A stretch of 64,000 bases of DNA from Parelaphostrongylus tenuis (lineage: Eukaryota; Nematoda; Chromadorea; Rhabditida; Metastrongylidae), in assembly GCA_019055375.1 (NCBI GenBank), contig JAHQIW010002308.1:1054001-1118000 (forward strand), written 5' to 3'. A program made the position numbers and the translations under genes. The notes beneath the pieces were generated by a model. It did not search any database and had not been told where the DNA came from. It saw only the letters and a program-made list of their open reading frames with translations. Numbering within the stretch: position 1 is the stretch's first letter; each line of letters starts with the position of its first letter. This document shows positions 39,521 to 51,700 of this stretch, piece after piece.

Positions 39521-41159
39521 CTCCTAGCTTGAACCATCATGTCTTCGATGTAAGTTACCCATATATTTGTATACCAAGGCGCTTCAAGGTTCTCCTCGGA
39601 AAGTTTTGCAAATACAGCTGTACTCGTCCCACTGAACGGTGCTGCTTTGGAGGACCTTCCATGAGTCCTGTCTTCGGGCTTTGTTATAAATAGCCATAGA
39701 TAGCCGACACGAAAATTTGAGGAACTTATTACATGCCTTCCAGCTACTCGATTCCATTGCTTTGACAAAGTGGCCTTCGAAACACAATCTCCAATAACGC
39801 GAGGACAGTGGTATTTACACCTTTACATGCATATAGGTGTTTCGACGCCACGCTGAGAAACTGGAACTTCATCTCAGTCAGAATTTAAACACTATCAACG
39901 ATCATGTAACACGATGCTTGATGACGATTTCAATACATTGGCAAAGTTACCATAGCTTTTAACCTGAACAAGATCCACCATTCAATGACTTCAATGAACT
40001 AATGGTGTAAGAGGTCATAAAAGAAACAAGATAAACGCATTACTAAGGGTTTAAGCGGTTACAAAGGGCACAGGCATAACTATGAGAACAGTTTTGCAGC
40101 TCCAGAAGCAAACTAAGATAACAAAGAAACCAATGACGGCAAGTAGAAATAATTTAAGAGGCAATCTAAATGCATAAAGAACGGTTTCTTCTTCTAATAT
40201 TCGTCACGTGGCAGTAACATTTGCCAAGGGCGATGTCCCGCAAGTCGAGCACCAAAACGTCTCCAAAACTACACACATGAATTAAATGGAGATTAGGGCT
40301 TTCTCGTGCTCGAAGCGAGGCAGCGTAATCTGAAAGGTATCTCTGGATTTGTCAAAGTACGTTAATGAAAGTGACTTCCAGAAGAGGCATTTTGTAGATG
40401 CAGAAACCTAAAGTTTCAACGTGTGTGATGAATTTTATGTGGCAATACGTGCAAATTTCAAAAGCTTCTACACCGATGGATGAAGCTTGTAGTGAGCTGG
40501 AGTATGTGAAATCTTCTTCTTTCTGTCACCTTCAAATCACCATTCATGGAGGTCATTCCAATCACTTTTTGATTTAGTTCCTGGTTGACCATGCGTCAAC
40601 ATTTCTCCGCTGACAAAGTGAATGTTGATTGAGCGTGATTCTTCTCAAAATCTTCGGATAGCAACAGCGATTGAAAGAAGTTAGATTGGTTGATTCGTTT
40701 TATTGATACACGAAGATGGACCGATTCCACGCAGACATATAGTCGGCATGTGCTTGATAAATTGATTTTCTTGAATACAGAAAATTTGAAACTTTGTGAG
40801 AAAAAGTGTTGGCAGCACTCTGTGAGGAAGAAGTTTTTTCTCAGAAAAAGACCAGATTATTTGTGATTGAAAACATGCAGAGTAAACGGAAAATCAAAGC
40901 GAAAATGTGTTTTCAATTGAAAAAGAAATTCTCAAGCCAAACACTCGAGAGAATCAATTGTCGAGTGACGTATAGCAATTTTACAGCAATGTCATCACAC
41001 ATGAAGAACAGGTTACGCAACGGAATCGTCCTTTGGCATCTTAACAGTACACCATCGCTGAGTCATCATAACAGATATCGTCAAAGTTGCAAGTCAATTG
41101 AAACGACGTTGTTGATAGATCACCGTAAGCGGGGCTAAAAATGCTAGGAGCATGTTGTA

Positions 41160-41345
41160 CAGTGATTAGAGGTGGTCTGCGTCGCACAGAAAGTCGATGG
41201 TTCGATTTCACGCTCACGGCTTACCAAACCTTTCGTCTTTCGCGGTCGTTAGATAGTATGGATTTGCCTGGAGGAAAAGAGCGCTGACTTGGTACATCAC
41301 CAGGCCATAGCAAGCCATTGCAAAGGTCACATATGTATTCATATA
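41160..41345 (+). repeat. SINE-like repeat, family A, forward copy
   Basis: CAGTGATTAGAGGTGGTCTG (A-box region), CGATGGTTCGATTTCACGC (B box GGTTCGATTTC) and GGCTTACCAAACC; the 3' part is worn. Supports tRNA origin of family A. Confidence 0.65.
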
Positions 41346-42379
41346 TCTGCCACTACTTTCTTCATGTGAGTATATATCGAGTGGCACAAAGGCTTCTGAA
41401 ACGAACTAAGTTGACCGGAAATTCCTATCAAAACAAGTCCTTTCGTTTACGCTTTAGTCAGACGCAACTTGTTGCTTAATCTCATGCAAACGTGTGGAGT
41501 CGATGAGGCGACGGGAAACTTTTTTTCGAAAGAGAGAGCTGCAAAGATGTGAAGTGGCCATCACCAAGAGTCATTTCTTAATTAATGTTCACATTTACTG
41601 CTTCATACTTCAACGTGGAAGAATAAATTCGGAGGGCTGTCTATACAAAATCTTTTCCTTTTGATTTTCATGAGAACGATTTTGCAGTGATAAGCGTAGG
41701 TATAAGCAGTTTTATTTATGTACAGTTTTGATTTTTTACATTGTACATTGATCAATAAGACAAGAAAGCTTTACATAGTTAATACATACACTTGCCGATG
41801 GAGTTAAAAAATAATCAGTAGTGCATCATAGCTCTCTAACGACCATATGGTACACTTCGTACCAAGTCGAACGACTTCAAATCTCACTCAGCTATTTTAA
41901 TAGAGGCGTCGCACCTCGTAGGAAAGCAAGCGCAGAGAGCCAGACATGCATGCACAGACATGGAGATGCTGCTTGCCTGTGACTGCTGCGAAAGCGTCGC
42001 CGCGACGCCGTCTGTTTATCAACAGTGGTCTTTAGAAGGATAATTGGTATCAAACGTACACGATTACGCAAAGGAACTCTTAAATAGAAACCCCGTGAAA
42101 ATATTTTCTATGGCGTTCATTTACTTCTCCTCATAGAGATCAGCCACACTGAAGATATGATTGATTTTTCGCCACACAAGCTATGAATCATAGGTGATTC
42201 ATATTGCCAACTGCCCTTATCTCTTGAGAAGTTTTTTGCAACTTAAATGGCACTCACAACGTCTAGCTGTATGCTTGGCTTGGATTTTTGAAGTATATTC
42301 TATTTTCGGGTTCTAGAAAAATATACATGATAAAGAAGCACGGATGCGCCGGTCACATAACGTGAAGAACTGATAACAG

Positions 42380-42645
42380 ATGGACGAAAAGAATAGTGGA
42401 GTGAAATCTTGGAGAATGCAAGCATACTCTTGGATGGACCGCTCAAACGATAGGCAGACGTGCGCGTGGCTACGTTATTCATGTGGATTTGATGGCAGCG
42501 ATTTCAAGATTATGGATAGTCATTGCGGACATGACATAACCAAAACAGGCCACCACCATCGGCGACAGTATCATGAGGGGAGATTGAATGGAAGTTATTT
42601 TGTGGCGTACACCACCAATGAAGACGGACCATCGTCTTTAAGTAT
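42380..42645 (+). CDS. Unconfirmed orphan exon
   Basis: An 88-codon open frame starts at ATG 42380 and ends at a near-perfect donor (AGTAT/GTAAGTG). The peptide includes CGHDITKTGHHHRRQYHEG and NGSYFVAYTTNEDGPSS. I do not recognise the family and found no partner exon. The composition looks more protein-like than nearby chance ORFs, but this remains a guess. Confidence 0.2.
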
Positions 42646-42999
42646 GTAAGTGAATGCTCCACTCTATGTGAAACGTTTTATCTCTTAATTGGGCTTCTGA
42701 AATTGGAAAACCGACTTTCCTTCCACTTCGGCGTTACGAGAGCACGCATAGAAATTTCAGAGGAATGAAGTTGTTTTTTCTATCAACTTCGTGCTTTGGC
42801 TTAATCGGTGAAGAATGTGCTCCTGGAATTCTTGAATAGCTACAGTGCAGACAGATGACTCCAGTGATCTGCTTTGACGACGTTTCGAGGATTACATTCT
42901 CTTAGCAAGCAAGGTCAAAGCTGAACGAGTCTGAGTATTTCATGACTTTCTGAGAGCCTTTCTAGGTGGGAAAACTTCTTCCTCTTTTAGAAACTGTTC

Positions 43000-44560
43000 G
43001 AAATTTCAAATTTTGGCGATTTCCATAAAGTAGTTAAATTTCGGAAATCCTTCTCAATCGAGTTTTGGCATCAAGAAGAATGCTATCTTTCACACTCGAT
43101 GTGCTTATTCTCTCGGCTGGCGGTCTGTAGATGGCTTTACTAGGCCTTTAGTGATCATTTTATAGCTCAAATCTCGTAGATTTTACAACTAATTTTGGTT
43201 TTTAGGAAGGTTTTTCATTAAGACTGTGGGAGCGGAAAGAATTTTACGCTGCGCACTCGAAGTTATCTTCGTACATACGAGCACGGAAATCACGTGACTA
43301 TGTGGAGAAAATCACGGATTATCAAAGTAAAATCTGGAGTTTTTATCAAAACGGAGGATTCTTACTAAATAATAAAAATCGTGCATCGCTTGCGAATTGC
43401 GCTATGCGATCGGCTCTGCCGTCTCGAAAAGGATAACACCTCAGTTCTACAGTTTTATTATAATAGGTCTTCTCGTAAGTTTTGGCACTTGAGCAAGAAA
43501 TGCTAAATTTATTAACCAGAAGTAATGAAAATTTTCTAACAGCGCTATGCAAAGTATGCGCCATCAGCCCGAACACATTTATGTCGTCTCTTCGGCAGCA
43601 AATCAATACCGTTTTATGCAGAATTTTCTGAGCTTCTTCTGGTACCAAGTTTTATCATAGTTATGACATCATAGCCGCTCAACGAAACATTTTATCGCAA
43701 TTTGCTGCCATACGAGTGCGACTTGGAGAAACGATGAACAGACCACCTTTGAGAACATCAACCGTACAAAGGCTCAAATTTAAGTCCACGAGAATAGCGT
43801 TTCGATTCTTTGCTGAGTTTTGTCATGATGCTATGAGGACATGATGCGGCAAGTATGGGCAAATTTTGTACCAAAAGAAATCTCAGAAATCTTCTGCACA
43901 AAGCGGTGTTGGTTTATTGTTTGAAATGGCAGAAATGTGTTCAGGCCGGTGGCCCATACTTTGGAAAGTGTTACTAACCCTTTGCGGACGATAAAAGTCA
44001 TTTTGACCCTCAAAATGTCAAAGGTCTGTGTTTGCTTAACAAAAGTTCTTGTTTAGAACTCAAATAATTATTTGTAAGTTCAATTCCCAGAAATTCCGAC
44101 ACTTTACCTAGTTCTTGAGAAGGCCTTGCTAGTATGCTCTGGGAGCAAAAAATAAAATTATTTTCACATTCGGTTTGCCTTATTTGCTAAGCTGGAGTCT
44201 GTGGATTGTCTTTTGATAGACTATGCTAAGCTTATATGATAGCCCAAATCTCATTGAATTCGATGCTTAAGTTGGTGCTCGAAAAGGTTTTTGTAGCGTA
44301 CTGTAAAAGCAAAAAAAATTACGTATCACATTTGGATTTTTTTGCTAAAAGAGCTTCTGTGCTTTGAAAGTATACGCACTTTCAGAGAAAATTTTGTTCT
44401 ATCAGATTTGCAAAAAGGCCCTAAGATGTTTCCCGAGACAAAGAAAAAATCTCTGTTGAGGAACGAATTTCGCGCCACTGGCGATATCGTTCATATTGCT
44501 GTTCGCAAAGGGTTAAGCACTACTGCCACAAATTACGAGAAGACCTAATATCCATAGTTC
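43000..44560. repeat. Repeat-rich block, family C-like segments
   Basis: Family C-like blocks recur in inverted orientation (GCTGCGCACTCGAAGTTATC near 43250; AAATTACGTATCACATTTGG near 44315). No gene seen. Confidence 0.35.
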
Positions 44561-45103
44561 ACAGCTTTTATAGAAGAAAAATTGTTCTTCGATTTGTCTG
44601 ACATTGTCAGAAAAACCCACTATAGCAGTGATTTATTCATTTCTTACTTCTCAAATTTTTTTGTGAATGGCTGTTTCAACTTTGGAAAAGAAGAGTTAGC
44701 TTAACTACTCAGGAAATCTTAGGTGACCAACATAATCACTGATGTCCCTACCCACAACTATCGGGTAAAGACAAACAAATACGTTCATCACTGAGAGCAA
44801 TGCTTTTCAGCATGAAATAAAACGTATCGGCAGTTCTATTTCTGGATCGAATTCAGATTATTTAAGGTGTAGATTCCACTACATTTGTAAAATTGATATT
44901 GAATTTTTCACTATGAGACTGAAGCAGTGGTAGAAGATTTACTTTGAATCCGGACGAAATATAAACCTGGCGAAAGCTATGAGTCTTTCATAAGAGGACT
45001 AAGTGAAATGTAGTCAATCAAGGTTGTGTGGCTTCCCGTGTGGGCGATATGAGAAAATTTTCGTTTTCAGATGCGATTAATCGGAAGGTTTTTTTTGCAC
45101 AGG

Positions 45104-45753
45104 TCATATTTCATTCGCCGTAGCCTTGTTTTTGCGCATCTGAACGATGAACAATGGCCTCCCATTCTGAAATAGTGCTTGTTATCAACGGCAAAAGGAT
45201 TGTATGATAGATAGTATATTCAGCTCGCTCACCTTGAAATGTTCACTCATTTCCGGCTGTAACTTTAGCGACAAGTGCTTTTGTGGATTGCTCACAGTGG
45301 TCGGCTCCCAGGAAAAATTTTCCCCACATAGTTGATGGAGCAAAGAGGCCGCATTGTCGTGGATTCCGTTCGGGTTTCTATAAAAATTTAGCAAATGGCA
45401 AAATGCTCACGGACTAAATCGTTTCTAAGCTCAATTTTGCACGTCAACAACACTCACACCGAAGCACTAGGATATTGAGCTGAGCGCAGTGCCTAATTTA
45501 TGACAATTGAAAATGATCTTATTATTGGTAATAAGCAACTTTGAAGTACCGTAATGAGAAAGCAAACGTGATTGATGGAAATTAGAAAGCATACTTCGCA
45601 CCGTGAAAGTCTTTGATCATTACCCATATTTAGCAAAGTTGGTCCACATTCTGGTTGTGAGCTCCAACATCTTCATGTCATCTTCATTGAATTGAAAATC
45701 CCAACTGATCCCGACGGCAAAAACGTATGTCAGGTCAGTACAGTGAGTCGCAT
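45104..45753 (-). CDS. Carboxylesterase exons 12-14: catalytic His and C-terminus
   Basis: Exon 45753-45624 reads [15 protein letters not shown], with His437 as the catalytic base and a Cys where many relatives have Gly, and ends MWTNFAKYG. Exon 45377-45233 starts [16 protein letters not shown]. The last exon, 45166-45104, reads [20 protein letters not shown] and stops at TGA. No hydrophobic or GPI-type tail. Confidence 0.9.
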
Positions 45754-48700
45754 CTGGAAAAACAAATTCTTCGAATCTCATACAAAAGACGACAGATTGA
45801 ATCACGAAAAACGTAGACTAGATGTCCCGAAAAGCCGCCCATTATAAACTTGAGTTTTGCCGGAACAGCAATTCAACATGAGAGAGGCACGGAAATTTTT
45901 GAAAATGCTATTTCAAAGTTTGTCACTGATCCAAGTCCTACAGCAAATGAAAACTTCTAAGTAGTCTTATGTTAATTCAATAATCTTGTAGAGGGATTGA
46001 TAAAGCGGTTCAGTTTTAAGGTGGTAACAAGCAAAAGGAACACCACAGCTATCAACACATGACGATGTATATGGAAGTAATTGCTAATTCTAAGATTTGA
46101 AGATAACATAGAATGCTAAATTAAATGTGTATATTTTTTCATGTATTTTTTTTTCAATGCTTCAGAAAAACAGAGAAAATGCTTTAAGCTTTTTCGAAGT
46201 CAATACGGTAAGGGCTTACGTACGACTCGCGGGTTTCTCCCGTCTCATTAGAGCCACCCGACATGCGCGTAGGTCCCCTACCGATAATGGGGACGGAGTA
46301 ACATTGTTACGATGATAAAAGCTTCAAATAATGAAGCTCTCGTCGTTGATCAATACCTGAGGGATGCGCCATGCATTCGTCTTGAATTTTCAACTTCGTT
46401 CGAGGTGATTGAATGCATATTTGGCCATTACAATGATTCGCGGTGGCCTCCCGCTAAACCGAGTCAATGTTGCTTATCCTCCCAGACAAGTCCGAGACTA
46501 TTCTGGTACGATCACCAACCCAGAGGGATGGATGGCTTGGTAAGCCATGAGCGCGAGATCAAACCATTGACTTTGTGCGCGGCGTAGAGCTCTAACCACT
46601 GCGCCACATGCGCTCATTACGTTACGATGATACAACGTGAAATAGTGGTTTTCATGCTTTCACCATTCTATTTCAGTGAATGCTCGCGGTTCTTATTCAG
46701 ACGCATTTTCTCGTCCCTCACTATCAGTAGTGAGACATGTGTGTGAGCGAGTGGCTCTAACAAGGTGGGTCGAAACAGCCGAAACGTACGTAAACCACTA
46801 GCGCACTAATTTCAGAATGGCTTAGGCCATTATTTTTGGCAATATGCCAATAACGAGATTTTTTCAACCAGTCGCACGAAAGGAACTCTCAGTAGCAGAG
46901 AAGGAGCTTTACAGTCACTTTTTAGTCAAACTTCACATATCCTCGAAGATAAACGGTTATATCGTTCAAGCCTTCAATGAATTTTTACCTTTTTGGTTTG
47001 GCATTCACGAGAGTAGAATAGACAAAAGCGATGGTGTAGGCCACTTCATAGTGAATTGTGTTATCGAAAAACGTATTTAAGAGTTTGCACTCGAAAAAGT
47101 TCAGAAATCATTTCTTAGGGTGCTTCATCTGATGGGTAAAACAGTCTCAATCTTCTCAGTTTGATAAATTAAATTAGGATAACCTTTAAATGGCCAGCGG
47201 AAATACAGTGAGAGAGGTCCCCAACTTTTCGCGTTGTAGTAGTCATATGAGTAGAGATAAACTGAAGCATTTTCTTTTTCCAGCGCATCGAGAACAGCCT
47301 GTTGAATTGCAATGTCGGAGAAAAGATCACTAAGCACCTGTAATGCATATCCATTGAGAAGTTCTTAAGAATTTGAAGATGCACCAGAATTATGCTCGAA
47401 AAAGGTCACTCGTACTCAATGTTAAATCTTTCTGAAAATTCCGGTGCTTGGCTACATCGAATTTGAACCCTGAGGGTTTTAAAATCTCATTGATTTTCAA
47501 GTAACGTGTAGAGAATTATTCGAAGCAACCCGCCTCTACATTGGCTCGCGCGACGGCCGCAGAATCATCGGGATCGGTGAGAAGCCGATCGTAAATCTCA
47601 TTACGAAACTTCTTGAAAACGATAGGGTAGTCGACCTCCGGAACTAGCAGCGCCACGTTTTCCATGATTGCACTCACCGATGGCTTTTCACGTATGACTG
47701 CAAAGATTTTGAGTGTTTGAACTCCTCACTAGTGGTTCTTTTTTCACTATTATGAGAACAACTGTATTATTTCTGATGATTGCAGACTGTGGCAGGCCAA
47801 CGCATCTCAATGCAACATCGATTTTGTAATATTCGAGGTTCAACGCAGGACTCTAGCATGTGTTATGTTTAGTAGGATATCTTAGCTCATAACAAACATT
47901 ATCAATCGACGTAAAAATCCAAAAATGCTTGGTTATTCGGTTGCACATAATTTTGGAATTATGGAGAGGATAAATTTGATGGAAGCAGTTTCGACATCGA
48001 CCTAGTGTCTCAAACACTTTTCTTACAGGAAGTTTATGAGATGTTTGGAGAAATGATGGTCGTTAAAGAGGTCTGGCGAATGTGATGGATGATCCAGTCC
48101 CTTCGCGCAACTCGTCTAATCTTTGTGCAGGTGATAATGGGATGTTCTAGCAATTTGTACAGTACCTCTGCCAAACTTCTTTTAACTTTATAATCATGTA
48201 CCCCCGTAATCATGGATAAGGCGAAAGACCAAAGAAACTTGTGAAGAAAATTTGAAAATTTATTAGGCGAATTGCACGTATCAGCTTTATTTAAAGCCAA
48301 AGGAGCCTCACGTAGAAGATTTGAAAATTTATTGAACAAATCGCACAAATTCGAAGAAGTTATGTCGGGAATACCGATGTCTTCTCTAGAAAGACGAATT
48401 GCAGCCCTTGTATTTGGCTCAAGCACGTCCGAGGCCTTACTCGTATTCAGGTCGCATTCGCAAATAACAAAATTTCCCAACCTAACATTATACTGGGCCT
48501 TCCCTAAAGCATTTCCTTAGCTCTTCAACTCTTTAAAGTTCCGAGCCATTTGCGTTGGATCAATCAAAGTCTAAAGCCGTAGTAGACAACATATAGAAAT
48601 TTTTTTAACACTTTCACTGTCAACCTATCAAATTTATTGGAAATTCATCCATGCTATAATCGAACTAAACGGTGAGAGTGTATAGAATAAGATTTACATT

Positions 48701-51700
48701 TATTAGTGGATATGAGTGAAAATTCGACAAGAAAACATTGTCAAAAACAGAAAACAATTAGAAATAAAGCTTTAAGCGTTAACTCATCAGGCATCGTTAG
48801 AGACGGCTGAATGTGCTTGTGATTTTCACAGTGACTCGCAGTGGCCTGCCCATGTACCAAGTCAAAGCTGCTGTCCTTCCAAGCAAGTCTAGTACCAACT
48901 CGTCGACTCCGGAGAGATCAAGGGCTTTGTAAGCTTTAGAACCGGGACATAACCACGGAGAATGTACGTACCGCAGGGCATCTCTAACTATTACGGACGC
49001 TCGTCCTTTGCCAAACCATTTAATAAAAAAAACAGAAATCGTGAATAGATTCCCAATCATCCAGTACATGAGAACTAACTTCCAATGGGCCTTTTACAAA
49101 AATCGCTTCTTTATTTTGTTCAAGCTGCATTACTACTGCCTAATATGCAGCGCATTGTATCTCTTCAGCAGTTCAAAAAGCAAAAGGACAAAGATGAAAT
49201 ATGTAGCAATTACAAGGATTTTGTATTTTAATAAATACCTTCATACAAACTCCCCAACTGGTGAAGCAGGACTTTATTATTAACTTATTAGTCTTCTGCA
49301 TGCAGAGGGAAAGCATTAGTTAGAAGACTGTGGAATAATCAATATAACTTACATATTAAGCCTTCAGATGAACAGCTACCGATTAGCATGGGCTTTGCGG
49401 GAGCTTCTTTCCGTAGTTCACTAACATTCTGAAAGTTCACCGGTCATAAACAATAACATTTATTCCTGAAAAGCGTATTTTTAGGTCATGGATGTGGCCT
49501 GTTGTGGGCACTTATAAAATGCAATACACTGGGAGAATTGGCGAAATTCAAAGGAACTGTGCAACTGACGAGGCTGTCAAGGCTGAAACACGCTTGTATT
49601 GCACTCCAGAAGTGCCCAGGACAGACCACACGCACGGCTGAAAAATGACTGTCAGGCATATCGAAGTTTGAGTGTGATCTTAGGAAAACACTAGAAACGG
49701 TATAATTACATTTGTTGTTAGTAGAAAATTCAATGACTCTCTAGCAAGATTTATAATAAAAAGGTGGCATAGGACCTTAGTGATAAGGTCGCCATCGATA
49801 CATGGTCCAACAGGGCATTCCGACATCTCCAACACATCAGCCAATGAGAGCGCAAACTTTGAAGCAGGAACGCTACGAAGAATATCGATCATCTGATCAA
49901 ATAGTGGATTATAAAACTTTCTTTCTAATCAAAAGCGTGACTATTGTCAGCTTATTTTGTATCGTTTCCAAACATCAGTATCTTTTAGGACGCATTACAA
50001 CCTGTAGTATAGCTTTCACCTCGCGAGATTCGTTCCACAAGTGGAACTACATTACTATTTGAAATCTCTTAGTAAACTCGCAGTAGTTCGTGATACGGAC
50101 ACCAAATCATTGTCGACGTAATCTTCTCATGAATAGATTTTATGGCACCCACCATAGCACTGTCACGACTGTGTTTTACACCATTCTTCTCTGCAAATAT
50201 CCGGCATCGCTCCACTATGTTGTAGTTTATAGCCCAATCACAACTTGCGTTGCCACTCATCAAGATTACTCGATGAAAGAGGTCTAAAAAAGAGTCGTAT
50301 CGTAGATAATTTACGCCATCCTAGATTCTAGAATAGATAATGGAATCTCCAATGAGAATCGAATACTTTTCAACTGATTTTCTGCTAAACAGATGCTAGA
50401 ACATAAAGTAAACAATGTCACGCTGTCATTTACGCGCATGCATAAATTTTTGTATCACCCGAAGTGGCGATATGTAGGGGAACTCCACCAGAATGCTATA
50501 TATTCTACTCACTAGATAAAATCTTCTTTATAATCGCGGAAATCTTTTGTCGGTCTGTTTGCAAGAGAAGCAGTATCCAGTATGTGGAATGATGAGCATT
50601 GTTGGCAATGGCTAATTCTTAGTTAGGATTTCGGATGAGAATGTCAAACGCTTCTTTTAGATAGCGTTTCTTGCCTGTCCCTTTATGACGTCGTTTCACG
50701 CCAATTTCACTATGCCGCAAATGTAAACAAAGCTCGACTATTGGGTTTGAGGCCGAGGATTGTAACCACTGGCGGAAGGACACAATACTAGTAATTTCAT
50801 ACATCTCGCTTTGGAGCAATTCTGAATTACGAAAAAGGTATGACAAAAAAATTCAGAAAGGAAGTTTGACTAAGAAATCACTTCCTGTATTTGCAGTCAT
50901 TTAGCAGCTAAGAAGAGTAATATTTCGAAAACTAGTACCTCTAGAATCAGGACACAAGCTCAACAGGTCCGCATTGCCTGCACCACTTGATTGACCCATC
51001 ACTGTCACATTATTCGGATCGCCATTGAAGACTGAGATATTTTCCTGAACGTCTGCATAGTCGTGCTGTTTTTGCAGAATAAAAAAAGACTAAAGGAATT
51101 TATAACGCTTTAGAAATACGGAAGAGCAAAGCAATAAAATTTTATATCTAAGAGGCATAAAATGGATATGCGAAAATGTTTTTACTTACAATGATGTACT
51201 AAGCTACTACCTGGATCCATTTGAGTGCGAAAATTTGATCCCATAGGCCGAAATTTCCGCGACAATACTCATCTCCAGTGGAAAAGAAACCGAGATATCC
51301 AACACGATATTCAACAGTAACCACAACGACGTCTTTCGTACACTGAGAAATTCTCATTGATAACTGTTTTATTGATGCCAATAGGTCTTCATAGGAATTT
51401 TTGTTGCTTTATATGTGATTTTCTTTCAAAGTGCAGATAAAATAGGATAGGCTGAGATAGTAATCTATACATTTTCTCAAAATCCTTCCATAACGGACAC
51501 ATATATCACGTGTTGTTCACATCTTTTATTTACTATTTCATTCGAGCAAAAGTTTCTTGAAGTCTCCAGTGAACATAAAGCCTTTCGGATATATCTAAAG
51601 TCTGAGCAGCACTGGTAGGAGCATTATTCTTACACAAGGTAAGAATCCTGCCACACATGAAAAAGTGAAGCAATCAATTCATCGCAAGAAAAGGAAGGAG

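Larger units (their letters stand above)
37500..45103. other. Gene-poor interval between STAT and carboxylesterase
   Basis: It holds the upstream region of the STAT gene and the downstream region of the esterase gene, plus repeats (about 39390-39520, 41160-41345, 43000-44560). Several 60-136-codon open frames occur (39358-39768 minus, 40806-41138 plus, 42380-42649 plus) without recognisable family motifs. A minus-strand AATAAA (plus-strand TTTATT near 44632) could polyadenylate the esterase transcript. Confidence 0.5.

Noticed and set aside
39358..39768. 136-codon minus-strand ORF with NFRVGYLWLFITKPED, reminiscent of esterase [14 protein letters not shown]
   Set aside because: The resemblance is short, the flanks do not match the esterase family, and part of the ORF is a tRNA-headed repeat.
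48180..48260. MITGVHDY in the intronic frame, similar to the acid-loop region of carboxylesterases
   Set aside because: The phased exon 49428-49353 carries the real acid loop (SCSSEGLI) and joins perfectly to 47697.
50619..50821. 75-codon minus-strand frame with a good acceptor between esterase exons 6 and 7
   Set aside because: The exon ending at 50939 (phase 1) joins directly to the exon starting at 50283 to give the canonical DSRDLFHRV. Inserting this frame would break the conserved block.
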